A DNA stretch of 64,000 bases from an uncultured Mycoplasma sp. GTDB lineage: Bacteria > Bacillota_I > Bacilli_A > RF39 > UBA660. The number at the start of each line of letters is the position of its first letter. Positions within the stretch are counted from its first letter, which is position 1. Location of the stretch: contig CAMEXD010000001.1 of NCBI GenBank assembly GCA_945947035.1, forward strand, positions 1-64,000, in the 5' to 3' direction. Positions 9,685 to 17,608 of the stretch are shown one piece after another. The position numbers and the translations under genes are program-made. The notes beneath the pieces are model-generated. The model did no database searches, was not told the DNA's origin, and saw nothing but the letters and a program-made list of their open reading frames with translations.

Positions 9685-11214
9685 ATGAAAAAAATATTTA
9701 ATATATTATCTTCTAGATTTTTTATTTCAGGAATAATCATTTTATTACAATTTTTACAATTAATTATTGTGTTTAGTCTTTTATATCACTATTCTACAAT
9801 AATTGCAATTTTAGCATATATATTTTATATTGGAGTATTTTTATATATTATAAACAAGTATGAAAGTCCTGAATTTAAACTGCCTTGGCTTATAATTGTG
9901 ATTGTACTTTTTGTAATGGGAGCTTTTATATTTTTAATAGTATCAAGTAATAAAGCAAGTGAAAAAATAATAGCTAAATTTAAGAAAGAAAAACAAAAAC
10001 AAAAATCATATTTAAAACAAGATAATACTTTAAATGATTTAAAACTTATTAATATGGATGCATATTTGCAAGCTAATTATATTAAAAATGCAACTTCATT
10101 ACCATGTTATAAAAATACTAAAGTTTCTTACTATAAAATAGGTGAAGAATTTTATGATGATCTTATAAAAACATTAAAACAAGCTGAAAAATTTATTTTT
10201 ATGGAGTATTTTATTATTGAAGAAGGAAAAATGTGGAATTCAATTCATGAAATATTAAAAGAAAAAGTAAAAAATGGTGTTAGTGTTTATATAATTTACG
10301 ATGATTTTGGTTGTATGACAACACTTGATGAAAAATATTATAAAAAATTAAGTAAAGAAGGTATTAATTGTGTCTTATCAAATAAGTTTAAACCTATAAT
10401 GTCAAAGATTCATAACAATAGAGATCATAGAAAAATAACGGTTGTTGATGGCAAAATCGGTTTTACTGGGGGTATAAATATTGCTGATAGATATATAAAT
10501 GAAGAAGTAAAATATGGACATTGGAAAGATACTGCAGTAAAAATTGAAGGTGAAGCAGTAAAAAATTTGACAGCAATATTTTTAGAAATATGGAATACTC
10601 AAAGTAATGATATATTAAATTATGATGAATTTATTAATATAAAATATAATTCTCTTAAAACAGAAGGAATAGTTATGCCTTTTGGTGATGGTCCTGAAGA
10701 ATTTTACAAAGAAAATGTTGGCAAAAATGTTTACTTAAATATGATAAATAGCGCTAAAAAGTATATTTATATTACAACTCCTTATCTAATTTGTGATTAT
10801 GAAATCTTAAATGCTTTATGTATTAGTGCAAAAAAAGGTGTTGATGTAAGAATTATTACTCCTCATATACCTGATAAAAAAACAGTATTTCTTATGACTA
10901 GATCAAATTATGAAAATTTAATAAAAAATGGAGTAAAAATTTATGAATACAAACCAGGTTTTATTCATGCTAAAAATTTTGTTTGTGATGATATGTTTGC
11001 TACTTGTGGAACAATAAACTTAGATTATCGTTCTTTAGTTCATCATTTTGAATGTGCTGTTTTTATGTATAATACAAAATCTATTAAAAAGATGAAAAAG
11101 GATTTTTTAGATACAGAAAAAATATCAATTGAAATGACTCTTGAAAAGTCAAAATTAAAAGGTTTTGATAGATTAGTAGCAGAAACATTAAAAGTTTTTT
11201 CACCATTATTTTAA
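9685..11214 (+). CDS. cls: cardiolipin synthase
   Basis: The 509-residue protein has two to three N-terminal membrane helices (about 12-95) and two phospholipase D motifs: HNNRDHRKITVVDG with His248/Lys250 and HAKNFVCDD with His428/Lys430. It joins two phosphatidylglycerol molecules into cardiolipin and glycerol at the membrane. Length is normal. It starts 14 bases after the CDF gene and may share its transcript. A 54-residue membrane protein gene follows 10 bases after the stop. Confidence 0.95.
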   Translation: MKKIFNILSSRFFISGIIILLQFLQLIIVFSLLYHYSTIIAILAYIFYIGVFLYIINKYESPEFKLPWLIIVIVLFVMGAFIFLIVSSNKASEKIIAKFKKEKQKQKSYLKQDNTLNDLKLINMDAYLQANYIKNATSLPCYKNTKVSYYKIGEEFYDDLIKTLKQAEKFIFMEYFIIEEGKMWNSIHEILKEKVKNGVSVYIIYDDFGCMTTLDEKYYKKLSKEGINCVLSNKFKPIMSKIHNNRDHRKITVVDGKIGFTGGINIADRYINEEVKYGHWKDTAVKIEGEAVKNLTAIFLEIWNTQSNDILNYDEFINIKYNSLKTEGIVMPFGDGPEEFYKENVGKNVYLNMINSAKKYIYITTPYLICDYEILNALCISAKKGVDVRIITPHIPDKKTVFLMTRSNYENLIKNGVKIYEYKPGFIHAKNFVCDDMFATCGTINLDYRSLVHHFECAVFMYNTKSIKKMKKDFLDTEKISIEMTLEKSKLKGFDRLVAETLKVFSPLF

Positions 11215-11224
11215 AGAGGTTTTT

Positions 11225-11389
11225 ATGAAGAAGAATATATGGTTAATTATTGGTTTTATAATTTATATTTTATTATTGGTAGTAGATAGATTAATATATA
11301 AAATTCCAGATTATATTTATATAATTATTGGTTTAATTATAATAATTTTAATTTTCATTGGATTAATAAAAGAAAGAAAAAGATATTAA
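11225..11389 (+). CDS. 54-residue membrane protein
   Basis: Short frame with AGAGG 5 bases before the ATG, directly behind cls and ended by a hairpin that overlaps its stop. The product begins MKKNIWLIIGFIIYILLLVV and has two hydrophobic helices (about 5-20 and 29-47) with a basic tail KERKRY. It resembles a small two-helix membrane microprotein. No function can be assigned; its position suggests a partner of cardiolipin synthase. Confidence 0.6.
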   Translation: MKKNIWLIIGFIIYILLLVVDRLIYKIPDYIYIIIGLIIIILIFIGLIKERKRY

Positions 11390-11411
11390 CAAAAAAGTTG
11401 ATATCTTTTTT
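11378..11411 (+). terminator. terminator of the cls operon
   Basis: Stem AAGATATTAAC / GTTGATATCTT (one T-G pair), loop of six A, then a T run. Confidence 0.8.
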
Positions 11412-11458
11412 ACATAATTACTTATTTTTTAAATCATAATAAAAACGGAGGAACTTTT

Positions 11459-11893
11459 ATGATAGAAAATGTAGAGGTCTTACAAGATATTTATAGATTT
11501 TCAGAAATGGGTTATTATTCTACTAATAAAATGTTAAATAATATAAAACCATGTAAGAGTAAGTTGAAATCTGTTCTTTACCAAGAAAAAAAGAAATATA
11601 AAGAGTATAAAGAACAATGCGAATATTTACTTGAAGTTTATGATACAGAAGTTGAAAAAGTAAATTTTTTTACAAAATTAAGTAGTGGTTTAGAAATAAA
11701 TGTAAAAGTTAGTTGTGATGATTTATCTTGGGTTTCTAAGATACTTTTAAAATCAATAAACGAAAATATTTCAAAGCTTAATAAAAAGCAAAAAGAATTA
11801 GAAGATAAACTTGATGATAGAGTAAATGATGTGATGAATACATTTTTAGACTTTCAACATCATGAAAAAGAAGTGTTAAAAGAATATATGTAA
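11459..11893 (+). CDS. helical cytosolic protein of unknown function
   Basis: The 144-residue product is almost entirely helical with heptad-like Lys/Glu/Leu patterning (KKYKEYKEQCEYLLEVYDTE; ISKLNKKQKELEDKLDDRVN), no signal and no membrane segment. It may form a helical bundle of the ferritin-like or DUF2383 kind, but I see no complete ExxH metal set. CGGAGG lies 8 bases before the ATG. It is flanked by hairpins on both sides, so it is monocistronic. Confidence 0.65.
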   Translation: MIENVEVLQDIYRFSEMGYYSTNKMLNNIKPCKSKLKSVLYQEKKKYKEYKEQCEYLLEVYDTEVEKVNFFTKLSSGLEINVKVSCDDLSWVSKILLKSINENISKLNKKQKELEDKLDDRVNDVMNTFLDFQHHEKEVLKEYM

Positions 11894-11938
11894 AAAATAG
11901 AGATTATAATTAAATTTATTAATCTTTATTTTTTTTTA
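11893..11938 (+). terminator. terminator after the helical protein gene
   Basis: Stem AAATAGAGATTA / TAATCTTTATTT followed by nine T. Confidence 0.7.
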
Positions 11939-11978
11939 AAATTATGTTAATCTTGATATACAAAGAAAGGTAAAGATT

Positions 11979-14120
11979 ATGAGTGAAGATGTATTAAAAA
12001 AAGTAAGTAATGAATTAAATATTAATTATAATGGAGTAAAAAATGTAATAAAGTTATTACAAGAAGATTGTACTATTCCATTTATTGCAAGATATAGAAA
12101 AGAAGTAACAGGAAATTTAAATGAAGATGAATTAAGAAAGATAGAATCTTTATATAAATATAATGTTAATTTAGAAGAGAGAAAAGCATCTGTTTTAAAG
12201 TTAATTGATGAAAAAGGAATGTTAACAGATGAAATAAAAACTGCTGTTAATAATGCAACTAAATTAAGTGAAGTTGAAGATATTTATGCACCATTTAAAG
12301 AAAAGAAAAAAACTAAAGGAACTGAAGCCATAAAATTAGGTCTAGAACCACTTGCTAAACTTATTATGACTTTTCCAAATAATGGTATAGAAATAGCTGA
12401 TAAATTTTTAAATGACAAAGTAAAAACAAGGGAAGATGCAATAATTAATGCTGGTTATATAATTGCAGATACAATATCAGATAATCCAAAATATCGTAAA
12501 TGGATTAAAGATTATATGGTAAATAAAGGTTATGTTGTTTCTAAAAAGAAAAAAGATGCAATAGATGATTTAAAAACTTATGAAAACTACTATGATTTTA
12601 GAGAAAAGGTTAGTTCAATTAAAAGTTATCGTATTTTTGCTATAGCAAGAGCAGAAAAAGAAAAAGTAGTAAGTTATTCTATTGAAGCTGATAAAGATGT
12701 AATTCTAAATTATTTAGAAAGACAAATTATTAAAGGTAAAGAATTTCCTTTAAAATCTTATGTCTTAAGTTTTATTGAAGATAGTTATAAAAGACTTATA
12801 AAACCACAAATAGAAAGAAGTATAAAAAATGATTTATTTGATGCTGCTAGTAGTATTGGTATAGAAGAATTTGGTAATAATCTTGAGAATTTACTTTTAA
12901 CTCCACCAATAAAAGAAAGAGTAGTAATGGGATTTGATCCAGCATTTAGAACAGGTTGTAAGCTTGCAATTGTTAATAAATTTGGTGATCTTTTAGAAAT
13001 TGGTGTTATTTATCCTCATGAACCTAAAAAAGAAGTTGAAGAAGCAAAGAAAATTATGCTTGACTTGATAAAAAAATACGATGTAAAGATAATTTCAATA
13101 GGAAATGGTACAGCATCTCGTGAAAGTGAAGCATTTGTTTCAAATTTAATTAAAGAATATAATTTAGATGTAAAATATATTATCGTAAGTGAAGCAGGAG
13201 CCAGTGTTTATTCTGCAAGTGAAGTTGCCAAACGTGAATTTCCAGATTTTTCTGTTGAACAAAGAAGTGCTGTTTCAATAGCAAGAAGACTTCAAGATGC
13301 TTTAAGTGAACTTGTTAAAATTGATCCAAAAAGTATTGGGGTTGGTCTTTATCAACATGACTTAAAACAAAAAGAATTAGAAGAACAACTTGATTTTATA
13401 GTAAGTAAGGTAGTTAATAAAGTTGGAGTAAACATTAATTCAGCATCTGAACAAATATTACTTCGTATATCAGGACTTGATAAAAAAATAGTTAAAGCAA
13501 TTTTAGCTTATCGTAAAAAACATGGTAAGATAAATTCAAGAAATGAACTTCATAGTATAAAAGAAATGACAGATAAATCATTTGAACAAAGTGCAGGATT
13601 TTTAAGAATATTAGATGGTATTAATCCTTTAGATAAAACCAATATCCATCCTGAAGATTATTTACTTGTTGATGATATTTTAAATGATTACAATATTGAT
13701 AAAACTTTGGTTGGAAATCAAAAAATGACAGATTTACTATCTACAATAAACGATGATGAAGTTGTAAAAAAATATAATATTACTTTTGAAAAACTTAATA
13801 TGATTAAAGATAATTTGATTAATGGTATAATTGATCCAAGAGATAGTTTAGAACAAGTAAAATTAAAAAGTGATATTTTAACAATTGATGATTTAGAAGA
13901 AGGTATGGAAATTGATGGTGTTGTAAGAAATGTTACTTCGTTTGGTGCCTTTGTTGACATTGGCCTTCATGATGATGCTTTAATTCATATATCTAAAATA
14001 TCAAAAGATTTTATAAAACACCCAAGTGAAGTTTTAAAAGTTGGCGATATTAAAACATTTTATGTTTGTAAAATAGAAAAAGATAAACAAAGAGTATCAT
14101 TATCTCTAATTAAAGAATAA
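11979..14120 (+). CDS. Tex-family S1 RNA-binding protein
   Basis: The 713-residue protein shows the full Tex architecture: N-terminal helical region with TIPFIARYRKEVTGNLNE (about 32-50), YqgF-like RNase H fold from VVMGFDPAFRTGCKLAIV (about 316), helix-hairpin-helix region NSASEQILLRISGLDKKI (about 488), and C-terminal S1 domain GVVRNVTSFGAFVDIGLHDD (about 645-713). Tex is a conserved nucleic-acid-binding factor linked to transcription; its exact role is unsettled. Length is normal. AAAGG precedes the ATG and a terminator hairpin shared with the convergent gene follows the stop. Confidence 0.95.
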   Translation: MSEDVLKKVSNELNINYNGVKNVIKLLQEDCTIPFIARYRKEVTGNLNEDELRKIESLYKYNVNLEERKASVLKLIDEKGMLTDEIKTAVNNATKLSEVEDIYAPFKEKKKTKGTEAIKLGLEPLAKLIMTFPNNGIEIADKFLNDKVKTREDAIINAGYIIADTISDNPKYRKWIKDYMVNKGYVVSKKKKDAIDDLKTYENYYDFREKVSSIKSYRIFAIARAEKEKVVSYSIEADKDVILNYLERQIIKGKEFPLKSYVLSFIEDSYKRLIKPQIERSIKNDLFDAASSIGIEEFGNNLENLLLTPPIKERVVMGFDPAFRTGCKLAIVNKFGDLLEIGVIYPHEPKKEVEEAKKIMLDLIKKYDVKIISIGNGTASRESEAFVSNLIKEYNLDVKYIIVSEAGASVYSASEVAKREFPDFSVEQRSAVSIARRLQDALSELVKIDPKSIGVGLYQHDLKQKELEEQLDFIVSKVVNKVGVNINSASEQILLRISGLDKKIVKAILAYRKKHGKINSRNELHSIKEMTDKSFEQSAGFLRILDGINPLDKTNIHPEDYLLVDDILNDYNIDKTLVGNQKMTDLLSTINDDEVVKKYNITFEKLNMIKDNLINGIIDPRDSLEQVKLKSDILTIDDLEEGMEIDGVVRNVTSFGAFVDIGLHDDALIHISKISKDFIKHPSEVLKVGDIKTFYVCKIEKDKQRVSLSLIKE

Positions 14121-14148
14121 AAAAATAGGAATTTTTCCTATTTTTTTT
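14121..14148. terminator. bidirectional terminator between tex and the pyrophosphatase gene
   Basis: Stem AAAAAATAGGAA / TTCCTATTTTTT with a short T loop; T runs on both strands. Confidence 0.85.
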
Positions 14149-15757
14149 CTTGATCTATAATTGCTGGTATTATTTGTAATTTTCTAGATACAACACCTTT
14201 TAAAAATTGAGCAGGTTTTAAATCTTTAAGATTAAATCCATTTTCTAAAATATTTTTAGCATCTTCATTATAGAAGATAAATGATCCATGATTTAAAATA
14301 TCAGTTACAAAAAGTGCTAATACTTGGTATCCATTATTTTTTGCAATATTATTTAGTAATTCTTGATATTCATTAGTATCTTTAGTAAATAATTCTGGAT
14401 CAGTTGTTGAAATTTGTCCAATTCCAATTTTACTATCGTTAAATGGATATGTTTTAAAATCTTGATAAATTAATTCTTCTTTAGTTTTTCCATCAATTGA
14501 TGCACCTTTTTTCAACATCTCAAGTCCATAAGCTTTATAATCTATTTCTGCTATATTAGCTAATTCATCTAGTGTTTTTCTATCTAAATCAGTTGTAGTA
14601 GGTGAAGTTAAAAGTAGTGTGTCTGAAATTATACCAGAAGCCATAAGCCCTGCGATTTCTCTTGGTATTTTTATATTATTTTCTTTATATATTTGATAAA
14701 TTATAGTATTACTACTTCCAACAGTCATGTTTCTAAAATTAATTGGCATTGATGTACCAATTGATCCTAAATTATGATGATCGACAATCTCTAAAATATC
14801 TGCTTCTTCAATACCTTCAACACTTTGTCTGTAAGAATTATGATCAACTAATATAACTTTTTTTCTTTTTTTAGTAGCAATATCAGCCATTTTTAAAAGT
14901 CCTAGACATTTATTATGTTTATTAACAACTGGATAATAACTATATTTTGTTTTATTTGAAATATCAGTAAAATTATCTAGAGTTTCTGTTTCTTGAATAC
15001 ATAAAATATTTTTATTAGTTAACATGCTAGATATAGTATTTGTTAAATTTATTTTTTGTGCTGTTTCTATAGTTGATAGATTAGTTCTTATAATATTAAC
15101 ATTATTTTTTTTAGCAGTAGCTAAATGTTTTTTCTTAATATCAGAATTACCAGTTAAAATAAGTAATTTAATTTTATTATTAATTGCATATTCAATAATA
15201 CTATGTCTATCTCCCACGATTAAGATATTACTATTATCAAGTTTTATATTATCCATAAAAGTAGTACTTTTATATGATGCTACTAAAGTTTTTCCTTTTA
15301 TATCATCATCAAATTTTAAAAGTTCTGTTCCATTTATAGTTTTTAAAATATTATCATAGGTTGTATCTAAATTATTATCTTCATTGATAATTAAATATTT
15401 TGCAATATCTTTCATAGCTAAAACACCTACAAAAGTGTTTTTTAAAGATACAACTGGTATTTTACTAATGTCTTCTTCGATCATTTTATTATAAGCTTCA
15501 AGAATAGATTTATTTTCATCGATAAAATAGTTTTTTCTATAGTTTACATCTTTAATTTTTAATTTAACATCATTTAAAAACATTGGAGTATTTACATTAA
15601 AATAATCAAGTGCATATTTTGTTTCATTATTAATATTACTTAATATCGCAGGTATAGTTCTAAATCCTAATTGTCTTTTTAAATATGAAAGTGCTATAGC
15701 TCCACATACACTATCTGTGTCTGGATTTCTATGCCCAAAAACATAAATATTTTCCAT
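14138..15757 (-). CDS. CBS/DRTGG-type manganese-dependent inorganic pyrophosphatase
   Basis: Hydrolyses pyrophosphate in the cytosol with Mn. The 539-residue form starts MENIYVFGHRNPDTDSVCGA: the N-terminal DHH motif GHRNPDTDS, then a pair of CBS domains split by a DRTGG domain (about 65-295), then the remaining DHH part with DHHNLGS and the DHHA2 domain. Such CBS-PPases are inhibited by AMP/ADP and activated by ATP or diadenosine polyphosphates through the CBS pair. A frame four codons longer opens at 15769, but GAGGTG sits 8 bases before the ATG at 15757. A TGTGGTATAAT extended -10 box lies upstream on the minus strand. Confidence 0.93.
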   Translation of the reverse strand: MENIYVFGHRNPDTDSVCGAIALSYLKRQLGFRTIPAILSNINNETKYALDYFNVNTPMFLNDVKLKIKDVNYRKNYFIDENKSILEAYNKMIEEDISKIPVVSLKNTFVGVLAMKDIAKYLIINEDNNLDTTYDNILKTINGTELLKFDDDIKGKTLVASYKSTTFMDNIKLDNSNILIVGDRHSIIEYAINNKIKLLILTGNSDIKKKHLATAKKNNVNIIRTNLSTIETAQKINLTNTISSMLTNKNILCIQETETLDNFTDISNKTKYSYYPVVNKHNKCLGLLKMADIATKKRKKVILVDHNSYRQSVEGIEEADILEIVDHHNLGSIGTSMPINFRNMTVGSSNTIIYQIYKENNIKIPREIAGLMASGIISDTLLLTSPTTTDLDRKTLDELANIAEIDYKAYGLEMLKKGASIDGKTKEELIYQDFKTYPFNDSKIGIGQISTTDPELFTKDTNEYQELLNNIAKNNGYQVLALFVTDILNHGSFIFYNEDAKNILENGFNLKDLKPAQFLKGVVSRKLQIIPAIIDQEKK

Positions 15758-15846
15758 AAATTTCATCACCTCAAATTTATAACTTTGTTATTATACCACA
15801 TTTTACCATAAAAATATATAAATTTAAATGGATTTGTAATAAAATG

Positions 15847-15874
15847 TTGCAAATTAGATATAAAATGGTATAAT
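15847..15874 (+). promoter_or_regulatory. promoter of a short plus-strand transcript
   Basis: TTGCAA and TATAAT are 16 bases apart and the -10 is extended by TGG. The only thing downstream on this strand is about 60 bases ended by the hairpin at 15905-15936; no gene follows until 16191. Confidence 0.5.
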
Positions 15875-15904
15875 TATTTTACTTGTTTTTACTATATAAA
15901 TAAA

Positions 15905-15936
15905 AAATAAGCAAGATTTTTTAGTCTTACTTATTT
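15905..15936. terminator. bidirectional terminator
   Basis: Stem AAATAAGCAAGA / TCTTACTTATTT (one G-T pair) with T runs on both sides. On the minus strand it ends the 45-residue gene; on the plus strand it would end a transcript from the promoter at 15847. Confidence 0.75.
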
Positions 15937-16064
15937 TTTTCTTTATTATTTTTTTTCTTTTTATCTTTTAAATATAAAGTATTAACTAATTTAACCTTAA
16001 CACCTTTATCACGAGCAAATTGTTTTTTTACTCCTTCAGGTAATTCTCTTTTATAAACTTTCAT
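15927..16064 (-). CDS. 45-residue basic protein, unknown function
   Basis: Small frame with GGAGGAAG 5 bases before the ATG and a terminator over its stop. The product begins MKVYKRELPEGVKKQFARDK and ends in a lysine/asparagine-rich tail (KKKKNNKEKNK). Charge and size suggest a nucleic-acid or ribosome associated peptide, but I recognise no family. The good ribosome site and terminator make it a real gene. Confidence 0.6.
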   Translation of the reverse strand: MKVYKRELPEGVKKQFARDKGVKVKLVNTLYLKDKKKKNNKEKNK

Positions 16065-16190
16065 AATCTTCCTCCACGTATAAATTATATCATAAATTTT
16101 TATTCTTTCAATATTTTTCTTTATAAAATATGGTATAAATGTTATAATTTAGTTATAAATACAAGATATATATTATAAAATGGAGTAGTT

Positions 16191-16754
16191 ATGAAAATAG
16201 GAATAGATATTGATGATACAATTTGTGATAATTTTAATATTATTTTACCATATATATGTAAATATTATGGATATACTATAAAAGATTTTGAAAATTTATA
16301 TAGTAAAGATGATATGATAATATCTAAGTTGCCTGATTATAATAATTTTGCTAGAGAATATTATCCAAAATTAATACCTAATTTACCACTTTTTAATGAT
16401 GTTAAAGAAGTAATAGATAAACTAAAAGATAATAATGAAATTATTTTTATAACATCAAGAAGTACATTGGGATTTGATGATTCATATAAAATAAGTTATG
16501 ATTTTTTAAAGAAAAATAACATATATTTTGATAAATTAATCGTTGGTTCTTCTAATAAATATGAGACTTGTAAAAAAAATAATATAGATATATTTATAGA
16601 TAATAGTATTTATAATTGTAGTTGTGTATCAAAACTTAAAAATGTTGATGTATTATTATTTTCTAATAAATATAATAAAGATTGTAATAATTTTAAGAAA
16701 GTTAAATCATGGCAGGAAGTATATGATTATATTTCATCTAAATATTTAATTTGA
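16191..16754 (+). CDS. HAD-family 5'-nucleotidase of the NT5C type
   Basis: The 187-residue protein opens with the HAD motif I GIDIDDTICDN (Asp6 and Asp8), has motif II ITSR and a C-terminal DIFIDNS motif IV. This matches the 5'(3')-deoxyribonucleotidase type C family, which dephosphorylates nucleoside monophosphates in the cytosol. GGAG lies 7 bases before the ATG. It ends with TGA at 16752-16754 and the next gene's long frame overlaps it. Confidence 0.85.
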   Translation: MKIGIDIDDTICDNFNIILPYICKYYGYTIKDFENLYSKDDMIISKLPDYNNFAREYYPKLIPNLPLFNDVKEVIDKLKDNNEIIFITSRSTLGFDDSYKISYDFLKKNNIYFDKLIVGSSNKYETCKKNNIDIFIDNSIYNCSCVSKLKNVDVLLFSNKYNKDCNNFKKVKSWQEVYDYISSKYLI

Positions 16755-16798
16755 TTTTATTTATAGATATTGTTATAATAAATTACATTGAGGTAATT

Positions 16799-17440
16799 AT
16801 GTTAAGAAAAGTAAAAAAGATATTGATAATTGTTTTAGCATTTATGATTTTATTGCTTGCTATAATATCATATTTTGCTTATATAAAATATAGTGATAAA
16901 GAAAAAATGCTTCTAAAAGAAGAATTACAAAATAAAATAAGTTTAAATATTGAAATTCCAGATGAAAATAAAAAAATAGATTGGGAAGCAACTGAAAATG
17001 GGATATCTGTTTTTAATGAAGTTGTTTTTGATGGTTTAACTATGGATGAATTAGCAAATAAACTTGATAAATCATTAACTTCAACTTTGACGGGAACAGG
17101 AAAAATTTATGCAGAAACATCTATTAAATATGGAGTTGATCCTTATCTTATGGTATCAATTTCACTTTTAGAAACTGGTTGTAAATGGGGATGTAGTTAT
17201 TTAACAAGAGAATGTAATAATGTTGGGGGAATGAAAGGTTATCCAACTTGTCCTGGAACAAGTTTTAGACAATTTGATTCTTTAGAAGATGGTATTGAAG
17301 CATTTATAGCAAATATTTCTAATAACTATTATAAAAAAGGATTAACAACAGCTGAACTTATGGCAAATAAATATGCTAATGGAAGTACAACTTGGGCTTC
17401 TAAAGTTAATAATTATTTTAATTCTGTAAAAGCAAAATAA
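16799..17440 (+). CDS. membrane-anchored glucosaminidase-domain protein
   Basis: The 213-residue protein has an N-terminal membrane anchor (about 7-28) and a C-terminal glucosaminidase domain (about 95-210): AETSIKYGVDPYLMVSISLLETG with the probable catalytic Glu, then CNNVGGMKG, FDSLEDGIEAFIANIS. This fold is that of FlgJ/LytG-type N-acetylglucosaminidases that cut peptidoglycan. Four cysteines (GCKWGC, ECNN, TCPG) may form disulfides. A longer frame opens at 16751, but GAGG sits 5 bases before the ATG at 16799. Confidence 0.88.
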   Translation: MLRKVKKILIIVLAFMILLLAIISYFAYIKYSDKEKMLLKEELQNKISLNIEIPDENKKIDWEATENGISVFNEVVFDGLTMDELANKLDKSLTSTLTGTGKIYAETSIKYGVDPYLMVSISLLETGCKWGCSYLTRECNNVGGMKGYPTCPGTSFRQFDSLEDGIEAFIANISNNYYKKGLTTAELMANKYANGSTTWASKVNNYFNSVKAK

Positions 17441-17444
17441 AATT

Positions 17445-17472
17445 AAAATGTTATGATTATTAACATTTTTTT
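17445..17472 (+). terminator. terminator after the glucosaminidase gene
   Basis: Stem AAAATGTT / AACATTTT and T run. Confidence 0.75.
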
Positions 17473-17532
17473 CATGATAAAAATATTTTGTTTTAAAAAA
17501 CAAATAAACTTCTTTATTTTTATATAAACAAA

Positions 17533-17541
17533 TGGTATAAT
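17533..17541 (+). promoter_or_regulatory. extended -10 promoter element of the large surface protein gene
   Basis: TGGTATAAT, 68 bases before the ATG. No clear -35 box at 17 bases. Confidence 0.4.
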
Positions 17542-17608
17542 GTCAATATAGAATTATAATAGATAGGTATAGTATTATGAATATATTTTTTTGTAAGGAG
17601 GTTAAAAA

